Shown: positions 1-5,480 of the stretch, piece after piece
Position numbering within the stretch: the stretch's first letter is position 1
Layout of the letters: each line of letters opens with the position of its first letter
Assembly: GCA_013694795.1 (NCBI GenBank)
Contig: JACDBS010000064.1
Location: 1-6,171, forward strand
Direction of reading: 5' to 3'
DNA length: 6,171 bases
Source: Chloroflexota bacterium
GTDB lineage: Bacteria; Chloroflexota; Limnocylindria; QHBO01
Made by a program: the position numbers and the translations under genes
Notes under the pieces: model-generated
Seen by the model: the letters and a program-made list of their open reading frames with translations, nothing else
What the model was told of the DNA's origin: nothing
Database searches by the model: none

Positions 1-776
1 CCCTCTTCGGGCTCCGCCTCCAGGTCCATCTTGCGCAGCGCGCCGCGCGGCTCCAGGTTGCGAAAGTAGACGTTCGGCTCGCTGCTGATGATGTGCAGGT
101 GCTTGCTGTACGGCAGGTACGCGCCGAATCCCAGCACAAGGAGAATGTGCGCCCAGCCGGTGATGCCGTAGCCGATGCTTGCCGCTGGTTGACCGATGCG
201 CTCCAGCGCCAGGCTCAGCGGCCCGGCCATGACCGCCCAGGTGCGCGACGGGCTGTCCGGCTCCACGACGTAGGCGAATGCGTCCCCGATCCACTCGGTC
301 AGGACGATGCTCAAGATCAGCCCCAGGATGACGAACGCGTCGCGGGTCAATGCCAGCCGCGCCGGTCTTGTGACCGTCCGCCGAACCAGGTAGTAGATGA
401 CCGATGCGAGCACCAGCGCCACGAAGACGTTCGCGAACAGGACGATGACGCTCCAGAAGAAGCCGCCCATGGGCCAGCCGACGATCGTCTCCACCAGGCC
501 GTTGGTGAGGTAGTTTCCGGTCGTCGCCAGGAGGACGATGAAGCCCCAGAAGACGAACGCGTGCGTCAGTCCCGGCCCGATGTCCTGGAGCAGGCGCTTC
601 TGGCCGATGACGAAGATCCCGAGTCCAATGATCCGATCCATGACCCGGTCGGATCGGTCCAGCGGGCGTCCGGCGCGGATCACCGCCAGGTGCCACCGAG
701 CGCGGCGCCAGAACGCGAAGATCGCCGCCGCGATGGGCACGACGATGAGCGGATAAGACGGAATGCTGGCTTCCAT
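1..776 (-). CDS. FadF/HdrD-like Fe-S oxidoreductase, N-terminal membrane domain (partial)
   Basis: The visible part is 258 residues from an ATG at 776, with no stop before the left edge, so the 3' part is missing. It resembles the NarI-like membrane domain at the front of the large (Fe-S)-binding 'heterodisulfide reductase-related' proteins, including FadF. Those are thought to pass electrons from electron-transfer flavoprotein or acyl-CoA oxidation to the quinone pool. Visible marks: a short N-terminal helix (about 9-23), GQKRLLQDIGPGLTHAFVFW at 58-77 with His72, helices at about 72-90, 106-131, 146-163 and 204-221, then LPYSKHLHII at 221-230 (His226, His228), a family hallmark. His72, His210, His226 and His228 are candidate heme b ligands. 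The CCG-type and 4Fe-4S cysteines expected downstream would lie outside the window. No Shine-Dalgarno sequence precedes the ATG, and no in-frame start appears just upstream. The family is well supported; the electron donor is inference. Confidence 0.83.
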   Translation of the reverse strand, partial: MEASIPSYPLIVVPIAAAIFAFWRRARWHLAVIRAGRPLDRSDRVMDRIIGLGIFVIGQKRLLQDIGPGLTHAFVFWGFIVLLATTGNYLTNGLVETIVGWPMGGFFWSVIVLFANVFVALVLASVIYYLVRRTVTRPARLALTRDAFVILGLILSIVLTEWIGDAFAYVVEPDSPSRTWAVMAGPLSLALERIGQPAASIGYGITGWAHILLVLGFGAYLPYSKHLHIISSEPNVYFRNLEPRGALRKMDLEAEPEE

Positions 777-864
777 GAATCGGCGCCATGGTAGCCGCGC
801 CCGACCTCGCGCCGAGGCCGCACCGCTCCCGCAGGCTTCGTTGCCCCGTCGCCGTCAGTTCATA

Positions 865-874
865 CCACCGGTGG
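865..874. promoter_or_regulatory. Perfect 10-base palindrome, possible operator
   Basis: CCACCGGTGG is a perfect palindrome about 90 bases upstream of the FadF-like start. It directly abuts minus-strand TGGTATGAA, which looks like an extended -10 element, but no matching -35 lies at normal spacing. Its position would suit an operator. With only ten bases in GC-rich DNA it could be chance. Confidence 0.25.
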
Positions 875-892
875 ATGAGTGACGGGCCCAAG

Positions 893-905
893 CGGCTCCG
901 AGCCG
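893..905. repeat. Short inverted repeat (CGGCT/AGCCG)
   Basis: CGGCT at 893-897 and AGCCG at 901-905 are perfect complements around a three-base loop. The stem lies only a few bases from the next inverted repeat at 910-928. If transcribed in the 5' leader of the FadF-like gene, both could fold. There is no T-run beside it, so an intrinsic terminator is unlikely. Confidence 0.35.
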
Positions 906-909
906 TCAG

Positions 910-928
910 CCATGCATTAGCGGCATGG
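910..928. repeat. Inverted repeat CCATGC-7-GCATGG
   Basis: CCATGC at 910-915 and GCATGG at 923-928 form a perfect six-base stem with a seven-base loop. It lies about 135 bases upstream of the FadF-like start. It could be a hairpin in the leader RNA or a dyad binding site. No poly-T tract follows on either strand. Confidence 0.4.
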
Positions 929-941
929 AGTCCCCCTGTGA

Positions 942-958
942 GACTGGCCTGGGCCGTC
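942..958. repeat. Near-palindrome GAC-t-GGCC-TG-GGCC-GTC
   Basis: Arms at 942-949 and 952-958 are complementary apart from one bulged T at 945, with only two bases between them. The right arm overlaps the third GCCGTCA copy (953-959). The small centre makes a DNA-binding dyad more natural than an RNA hairpin. Confidence 0.3.
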
Positions 959-1029
959 ACCACGCCAGAGACAAGTCAGGGCGCAAATGTCTGACGGGCT
1001 CGGGGCCGTTGGGTTGGTCAGCCATTCCC

Positions 1030-1054
1030 CCGGCGCATCAGATGACGGCACCGG
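1030..1054 (-). terminator. Possible weak terminator hairpin after the MoaC-MoaB gene
   Basis: About 19 bases past the stop codon, the minus strand carries CCGGTGC and GCGCCGG (1054-1048 and 1036-1030) around an 11-base loop. This gives a seven-pair stem with one G-U pair. It is well placed to end the operon, but no U-tract follows, so it is not a standard intrinsic terminator. Confidence 0.25.
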
Positions 1055-1072
1055 CCAGGAAGCCGCCGCGTG

Positions 1073-2041
1073 CTAATGGTCCGCTCCGGCGAGCTGGTCG
1101 AGGGCGTGGCGCAGGACCGGGAGCAGCGCAGCGAACGATTCAGAAGCGCCCTTCGGCGAGCCGGGCAGGTTCGCGATGAGCGTACGGCCTCGCGTACCGA
1201 CGAGGCCGCGTGACAGCGCCGCCATCGGCGTCGAGGCAAATCCGGCGGCACGCATCAGCTCCGCCATGCCGGGAGCCTCACGCTCGATCACCCGCCGCGT
1301 CGCGCCAGGCGTGACGTCGGTCGGCGTCAGCCCGGTCCCGCCGGTGGTCAGGATGAGCCGATGGCCGGCATCGGCCAGGCGAGCCAGCAGGGCGGCAATG
1401 GCCTCCTCGTCATCGGCGACGACGATCGCCGACGAATCCACGTCGAAACCCGCCGCGCCCAGGGCAGCCACCAGCGCCGGACCGGACGTGTCCTCGCGCT
1501 CCCCTGCCGCGGACCGATTGGAACAGACGATGACCACCGCCTCGTGCTCGGCAACACCCGAAGGCGTGCCGCGCGCATAGTCGCCGGAACGGCCGCCGGA
1601 CTTCTCGACCAGCTCCACCCGCTCGATGACGATGTCGCGCTGGAGGGCCTTGGCCATGTCGTACAGCGTGAGAGCGGCGACCGAAGCCGCCGTGAGCGCC
1701 TCCATTTCGACCCCGGTTCGGGCCGTCACGCGTACCTCCGTGCGAATGGCGACGGTGCCGGCCTCGCGGTCAGGCGTCAGCTCCACCTCCACGGAGTCGA
1801 GCGGCAGCGGATGGCAGAGCGGGATGAGCTCGGAAGTGCGCTTCGCAGCACCGATGCCGGCCAGCCGCGCGGTCACCAGCGCGTCGCCCTTGGGGCCGCC
1901 AGCGTCCAGGAGCTGCCCCAGCACATTGGGGCGCATGCGGACGGTGGCCGCCGCCACGGCGCGCCGGACGGTCACCGGCTTGTTGCCCACATCCACCATG
2001 CGCGGGGCACCCTCGTCATCGAGATGGCTTGGCCGCGTCAT
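1073..2041 (-). CDS. moaCB: Bifunctional MoaC-MoaB/MogA fusion, molybdenum cofactor synthesis
   Basis: This 322-residue protein joins two cytoplasmic enzymes. Residues 1-157 are MoaC (cyclic pyranopterin monophosphate synthase, acting after MoaA on GTP). Visible motifs are MVDVGNK at 15-21, GPKGDA with Lys51, LIPLCHPLPL with His77, GVEMEAL (Glu112, Glu114), YDMAKA (Asp128, Lys131) and KSGGRSGDY at 147-155. The key residues fall at their E. coli MoaC numbers, which supports starting at this ATG and not at Met15. Residues about 164-322 are a MoaB/MogA-type domain that adenylylates molybdopterin: GERED at 180-184, TTGGTGLTPTD at 232-242, APGMAELMR at 256-264 and LPGSPKGASES at 292-302. The start overlaps the moeA stop in an ATGA, implying translational coupling. 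MoaC/MoaB fusions are known; the activities here are inferred by family. Confidence 0.95.
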   Translation of the reverse strand: MTRPSHLDDEGAPRMVDVGNKPVTVRRAVAAATVRMRPNVLGQLLDAGGPKGDALVTARLAGIGAAKRTSELIPLCHPLPLDSVEVELTPDREAGTVAIRTEVRVTARTGVEMEALTAASVAALTLYDMAKALQRDIVIERVELVEKSGGRSGDYARGTPSGVAEHEAVVIVCSNRSAAGEREDTSGPALVAALGAAGFDVDSSAIVVADDEEAIAALLARLADAGHRLILTTGGTGLTPTDVTPGATRRVIEREAPGMAELMRAAGFASTPMAALSRGLVGTRGRTLIANLPGSPKGASESFAALLPVLRHALDQLAGADH

Positions 2042-3237
2042 GCGACCGGTCCCAGGAGGATCGCCTCGTAGGTCCCGCCCGCCTCGGTACTGGCCAGTCC
2101 TTCCGGCACGACGAGCAGCGCATTGGCCGATGCCAGCGTCAGCAGCTGCGACGATGCCTGCCCACCTGCGGACACGGCCCGGTAGCCATCACCCTCGGCA
2201 GCGGCGCTTACGCGCAGGTACGCGCGCCGCGCGACGTCCTTGCCCAGTGCCTCATCCACCCGCGCACGGACACGCGTCCGCCCATCACCCGACAGGCCCA
2301 TCATGCGCCGGATCATGGGACGCACGAAGAGCTCGAACGTGACGAGGGCGCTCACCGGGTTGCCCGGCAGGCCCACCACCGGACGCTCCCCGATGTACCC
2401 GAATGCGAGGGGCTTGCCGGGCTGCACCGCGATCCGCCAGAACTCGAGCGAGCCGAGGCGCTCGATGACCGTTCGCACGAGGTCGTGGCGACCGACGCTC
2501 ACTCCTCCCGACACTATCAACAGGTCGGCCCCGCGAGCACCGTCGCGGATGCGTTCCTCGATCACGGTCGGGTCGTCGGGGGCGGCATCCAGAAGGATGG
2601 GCTCGGCGCCGGACTCGCTCACCGCGGCCGCCAGGGCCGGACCGTTGGCATCGTGGATCTGTCCGGCGCCCAGCGTTGCGCCGGCCGGACGCAGCTCGTC
2701 ACCGGTGGAAAGGATCGCCACCCGTGGCCGCCGGTGGACCTCGATCGAATCGCGTCCCAAGGCGGCCAGCAGGCCGATGCTCGCCGCGCTGAGCGGCGCA
2801 TCGGCAAGGACGACCGAGGTACCGGCGGGGACGTCATGCCCGGCGGCGCGAACGTGGGCACCCAACGCGGGCGCCGCCTCCACCAGAACCGTGTTCTCTT
2901 CCTCGCGTGCTTTCTCGAGAGGCACGACGGCATCGGCACCCGGAGGCAGAGGGGCTCCGGTCATGATTCGTACTGCCGTTCCGCGCTCGACCCGTGGCGC
3001 TCCAGGGCCGCCGGCGCGGGATTCGCCGAGCATGCGCCTCGGGGCGTCGCCATCGGCGGAAAGCATCGCGAAGCCATCCATCGCCGAATTCGCGAATGGC
3101 GGGACATCGTGCGCGGCCACCAGCCGGCGGACCGCCGGCACACGGCCGACGGCATCGGTGAGCAGGACAGTCTCAGCCTCGGTCATGCCGAGGCCGCCGG
3201 CCAGCAGGCGCTCGAGCGCCTCATCCACGCTCAGCAT
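2038..3237 (-). CDS. moeA: Molybdopterin molybdenumtransferase MoeA
   Basis: This 399-residue cytoplasmic enzyme is predicted to insert molybdate into adenylylated molybdopterin, the product of the MogA/MoaB domain encoded next. Family motifs in order: PPFANSAMDGFA at 46-57 (Asp54), IMTGAPLPPGADAVVP at 91-106, AGHDVPAGTSV at 132-142, LSTGDEL at 176-182 (Glu181), SGGVSVGRHDLV at 243-254 (Asp252), KPLAFG at 275-280 and GLPGNPVSALVTFE at 289-302. The C-terminal beta-barrel domain IV runs to the end. Acidic positions equivalent to E. coli Asp59, Asp142, Glu188, Asp228 and Asp259 (as I recall that numbering) are present as Asp54, Asp135, Glu181, Asp221 and Asp252. Length is typical of MoeA, with no fused extra domain. 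Only four bases separate it from the upstream protease stop. A weak TAGG sits just before the ATG. Confidence 0.96.
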   Translation of the reverse strand: MLSVDEALERLLAGGLGMTEAETVLLTDAVGRVPAVRRLVAAHDVPPFANSAMDGFAMLSADGDAPRRMLGESRAGGPGAPRVERGTAVRIMTGAPLPPGADAVVPLEKAREEENTVLVEAAPALGAHVRAAGHDVPAGTSVVLADAPLSAASIGLLAALGRDSIEVHRRPRVAILSTGDELRPAGATLGAGQIHDANGPALAAAVSESGAEPILLDAAPDDPTVIEERIRDGARGADLLIVSGGVSVGRHDLVRTVIERLGSLEFWRIAVQPGKPLAFGYIGERPVVGLPGNPVSALVTFELFVRPMIRRMMGLSGDGRTRVRARVDEALGKDVARRAYLRVSAAAEGDGYRAVSAGGQASSQLLTLASANALLVVPEGLASTEAGGTYEAILLGPVA

Positions 3238-3241
3238 CGGC

Positions 3242-4366
3242 CTACAGGCCCAGCTTCATGCGAGCGTCAATGAGCCGTAGGATGCCGCGTCGGGTGACCA
3301 TGCCCACCGGTACGCGATCCGAGTCGGCCAGCACGGGAAGCTGCCCCACCTCGCGCTCCTGGATGAGGCGCAGCGCATCGGCAAGTGGCTCTTCGGGCCT
3401 GATCGTGGCGAGTTCGGCATAGCGGGTCATGATGTCGGTGACCCGCGCGCCCGGCCACTCCTCGCGCGCGATGCCTCGCACGTCCTTCAGCGTCACCACC
3501 CCGGCCAGTCCGCCGTCGGGGTGGCGCACCAGGAACGAGCGGTCCTCGCCGCGCAGCATCCGCTCCTGGACCAGGTCGGCGACCGACTCATTGGGCGAGA
3601 CGGCTGGCGGATCCAGGTCCATCGCGTCGCGGACGCGCACCCCCCGCAGGCTCCGTTCGACGCCGGCCTGCGCCATGGTCGCCTCGGCGGCGTTCGACAG
3701 GAACCAGCCGATGAGCGCCAGCCAGATTCCGCTGAAGAGGCCACCGGGCTGGAGGGCGATGAACACGCCGATCGCAATCAGCAGGTAAGCCGTGATGCGC
3801 CCCACCATCGCCGCGTTGCGGGTGGCGACCAGCCGATCCCCGCGCAGCCGCCACAGGAGCGCGCGCAGCACGCGACCGCCGTCCATGGGGAAGCCGGGGA
3901 TGAGGTTGAACGCTCCGAGGGCAATGTTGATGACCCCCAGCCAGCCAGCCAGCGCACCGAGCTGCGGTTGCGTGACGACGAGGTCGACCCCCAGGAAGGC
4001 GAAGCCGATAGCCAGGCTGGTGGCAGGCCCGGCCAGGGCGATGAGCGCCTCCTCGCGCGGCGTCCGCGAGTCGGAGTCGATGCTCGTCGCACCCCCGAAG
4101 ATGAAGAGCGTGATGCCGTCGACCTTGAGCCCGAAGCGCGTGGCCACCAGGGCGTGCGACAGCTCGTGAGCCAGGACCGATCCGAAGAAGAGCAGCGCCG
4201 TGCCGCCGGCCACCAGCCAGTACTGGGTGGTTGTCCAGCCGGGGAACTGGCGCGGGAACTGCGACTCCGCCAGCGAGTAGGTGATCAGGAAGGCGATCAC
4301 CAGCCAGCTGGGGTGAATCGCGAGGTCGATCCCGGCCAGGCGGCCGATCTTCCATCCGGGGCCCAT
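3242..4366 (-). CDS. Site-2-type intramembrane zinc metalloprotease with CBS pair (M50B)
   Basis: This 374-residue multi-pass protein belongs to the S2P/RseP-related family that cuts substrates inside the membrane. The start fits the usual opening, with WKIGRLAGIDLAIHPSW at 5-21. The zinc motif HELSH is at 67-71 (His67, His71, catalytic Glu68), and the third ligand is in NLIPGFPMDGGRVL at 154-167 (Asp162). Membrane segments lie at about 17-33, 50-70, 107-130, 139-157, 191-206 and 210-225. Two CBS domains follow, about 243-301 (RVRDAM, GVVTLKDV) and 308-370 (VTDIMTR, GMVTRRGI), which in this family probably sense adenine nucleotides. There is no PDZ domain. Substrates are unknown; candidates include anti-sigma factors or signal peptide remnants. 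It sits 10 bases after the Lit-like gene and four before moeA. All catalytic residues are present, so activity is expected. Confidence 0.94.
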   Translation of the reverse strand: MGPGWKIGRLAGIDLAIHPSWLVIAFLITYSLAESQFPRQFPGWTTTQYWLVAGGTALLFFGSVLAHELSHALVATRFGLKVDGITLFIFGGATSIDSDSRTPREEALIALAGPATSLAIGFAFLGVDLVVTQPQLGALAGWLGVINIALGAFNLIPGFPMDGGRVLRALLWRLRGDRLVATRNAAMVGRITAYLLIAIGVFIALQPGGLFSGIWLALIGWFLSNAAEATMAQAGVERSLRGVRVRDAMDLDPPAVSPNESVADLVQERMLRGEDRSFLVRHPDGGLAGVVTLKDVRGIAREEWPGARVTDIMTRYAELATIRPEEPLADALRLIQEREVGQLPVLADSDRVPVGMVTRRGILRLIDARMKLGL

Positions 4367-4376
4367 GGGTGGGAGT

Positions 4377-5021
4377 CTAGATCAGGCGTGCTCGGCGATG
4401 GCCGATGGCGGCCACGACCAGGGCGGACAGGATGATCGCCGCGCCCGCCGCGAGCGCCGCGTCGAACCAGAAACCCTGCGGGAAGAGGACGATCAGTTCC
4501 GAGCCCTGCGCGAACAGGTAGGTGCCCGGCGAGAAGAAGATCCGGTGGAAGGCAGCGAAGGCGGGCTCGAAGGCCACGGCGAAGATGCCGGCCAGCGCGA
4601 GCGCAACGACACCGATGCCGGCAGCGCCGAGCAGCATGATCCGGCCCTGGCGTCGAGGCTCGGAGTGCAGCCACGCACCGGTGACGATAGCCAGGATCAG
4701 CGCCAGCAGCACCACGACGGCCAGCATGCGGACCAGCACCGCCACGTCGTGCATGTGCGATCGCTCCTGCTCGTCCAGCAGGGGTTCCTCGCCGGTCAGC
4801 GCGGCGTCGAATGGGCCATCGGCATAGAGGTCGAACAGGATCTCGCCGCTGACCCGGTCGACCTCCGCCTGGGTCGAGTCGAGCGTTGCGGCCACGTCGT
4901 GGCGCTGCTGAAGCACCGATGTGAACCACGGGTTGAAGAGCAGCAGCGGGCCGACGAGGGTGACCAGGACGGCCAGCGACAGGCCGAAGAGCAGGCCGAC
5001 AATCCACGGCGGGTGCTGCAT
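4377..5021 (-). CDS. DUF1461/TIGR01906 membrane protein, Lit-like lipoprotein transacylase homolog
   Basis: This 214-residue protein has four predicted membrane helices (about 6-29, 93-117, 128-150, 186-206) and a large outward loop at about 30-92. That layout and its motifs match DUF1461, the family of Lit, which in enterococci and Bacillus moves an acyl chain within lipoproteins to make the lyso form. Matching marks are NPWF at 30-33, the SHMHDV motif at 88-93 after an acidic stretch, and FHRIFF at 158-163. His89 and His159 are the likely counterparts of the two histidines reported as essential in Bacillus Lit (about 85 and 157). His91 occupies a position I expect to be non-His in most members. 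It sits between the small holin-like gene (17 bases) and the protease (10 bases). Family assignment is fairly firm; transacylase activity is inference, since many DUF1461 proteins are untested. Confidence 0.8.
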   Translation of the reverse strand: MQHPPWIVGLLFGLSLAVLVTLVGPLLLFNPWFTSVLQQRHDVAATLDSTQAEVDRVSGEILFDLYADGPFDAALTGEEPLLDEQERSHMHDVAVLVRMLAVVVLLALILAIVTGAWLHSEPRRQGRIMLLGAAGIGVVALALAGIFAVAFEPAFAAFHRIFFSPGTYLFAQGSELIVLFPQGFWFDAALAAGAAIILSALVVAAIGHRRARLI

Positions 5022-5038
5022 TCCGGTTGGTTCGCGAG

Positions 5039-5428
5039 TCAGGTGATGCGCCCAGCCATGCGTCCGGTGCCGACCACCGTCGAGAGCACGAAGCCGACGA
5101 TGCTGATGACGATCGCGCCCAGCAGCGCCGCGAAGAAGTCGCCGACCGTCAGGCCCAGGCTGAGCTCATCCGAGATGGCGTCCGTCAGCAGGAGCATCAG
5201 TGCATTGAGGATCAGCAGGAACAGACCCAGGGTCATGATCGTGATCGGCAGGGTGAGCATCCGCAGGATCGGCTTCAGGAAGGTATTCACCAGTCCGAAG
5301 ATGAGGGCCACCAGCAGGAACTTCACCCAGGCGCCCTCGGGCTCGAAGGCGAAGTCCAGGTTCGGCACCAGCAGCACGGCGACGTACAGCGCCGCGGCGT
5401 TGATGAGCAGTTGGACGATCCGATCCAC
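5039..5428 (-). CDS. Phage holin family IV / YvlD-like small membrane protein
   Basis: This 129-residue protein starts with GTG at 5428 and has four hydrophobic helices (about 5-21, 34-50, 60-82, 97-118). It fits the 'phage_holin_4_2' family (PF04020), recognised by FGLVNTFLKPIL at 44-55, LTLPITIMTLGLFLLI at 58-73 and the NALML segment at 75-79. Despite the name, members are usually chromosomal envelope proteins of unknown role, such as Bacillus YvlD, which is linked to envelope stress. No phage genes flank it, so lysis is unlikely. It lies 52 bases after guanine deaminase and 17 bases before the Lit-like gene, which suggests an envelope role in this operon. No Shine-Dalgarno precedes the start. 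Family is confident; function is unknown. Confidence 0.88.
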   Translation of the reverse strand: MDRIVQLLINAAALYVAVLLVPNLDFAFEPEGAWVKFLLVALIFGLVNTFLKPILRMLTLPITIMTLGLFLLILNALMLLLTDAISDELSLGLTVGDFFAALLGAIVISIVGFVLSTVVGTGRMAGRIT

Positions 5429-5480
5429 GGCCGTAGCCTAGCCGATGCGGCCCGCGCAGCGCTCATGACCCGCACACGGG
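5429..5480 (-). other. Spacer after guanine deaminase with small inverted repeats
   Basis: This 52-base gap is the widest junction within the six-gene run. CCCG-CACA-CGGG at 5469-5480 lies directly beside the guaD stop, and GCCG-ATG-CGGC lies at 5441-5451. Both stems are four bases with no T-run, so neither is a convincing terminator. The gap could hold a weak internal promoter for the membrane genes, but I see no clear -35/-10 pair. Confidence 0.3.

Larger units (their letters stand above)
851..1049. repeat. Dispersed TGACGG word, six copies on both strands
   Basis: GCCGTCA (minus-strand TGACGGC) occurs at 851-857, 902-908 and 953-959, each start exactly 51 bases after the previous one. The same word in the other orientation occurs as TGACGGG at 880-886 and 992-998 and as TGACGGC at 1043-1049; the last two are again 51 bases apart. 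By eye the sequence between copies does not align at a 51-base offset, so this is a recurring short word and not a tandem duplication. The word also appears a few times in the roughly 5.8 kb of coding sequence, but far less densely. A protein-binding site array is possible; no function is shown. Confidence 0.4.
777..1072. other. Noncoding intergenic region with inverted repeats and repeated TGACGG
   Basis: This 296-base stretch separates the stop of the MoaC-MoaB gene from the start of the FadF-like gene, both on the minus strand. It must hold any terminator of the first gene and any promoter of the second. Short open frames here on either strand have no protein-like composition or family resemblance. 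I found no tRNA, no clean T-tailed terminator and no well-spaced -35/-10 pair. What stands out is a set of short inverted repeats between 865 and 958, a weak hairpin at 1030-1054, and six copies of TGACGG counting both strands. Confidence 0.7.

Noticed and set aside
93..794. Plus-strand open frame of 233 codons opposite the FadF-like gene
   Set aside because: Its composition is low-complexity Arg/Asp/Gln, and the opposite strand encodes a well-recognised membrane domain.
859..892. Candidate minus-strand promoter TTGGGC with TATGAA
   Set aside because: The spacer is 22 bases, too long for a housekeeping promoter; only the extended -10-like part is plausible.
777..1072. Molybdenum cofactor riboswitch or tRNA in the noncoding gap
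   Set aside because: The gap lies downstream, not upstream, of the Moco genes, and I see no recognisable Moco motif, T-loop or acceptor stem pairing.
1073..1999. Alternative MoaC start at Met15 (ATG at 1999)
   Set aside because: MoaC proteins normally carry about 14 residues before MVDV, key residues then match E. coli numbering, and the upstream ATG makes the ATGA overlap with moeA.
2029..3280. Long plus-strand open frames opposite moeA (up to 414 codons)
   Set aside because: They mirror the high-GC codon pattern of moeA, are rich in Arg, Ala, Pro and Gly, and resemble no family, while the minus-strand frame is an unmistakable MoeA.
3521..4435. Plus-strand 304-codon frame opposite the protease
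   Set aside because: It is a shadow of the S2P gene, which has HELSH, MDGG and CBS motifs in frame; the shadow shows no domain.
5039..5428. Prophage remnant suggested by the holin-family protein
   Set aside because: No endolysin, structural, integrase or attachment-like sequence is nearby, and this family is mostly chromosomal and non-phage.
5441..5480. Intrinsic terminator after guanine deaminase
   Set aside because: The stems are only four bases long and have no T-tract, so they do not clearly end the transcript.
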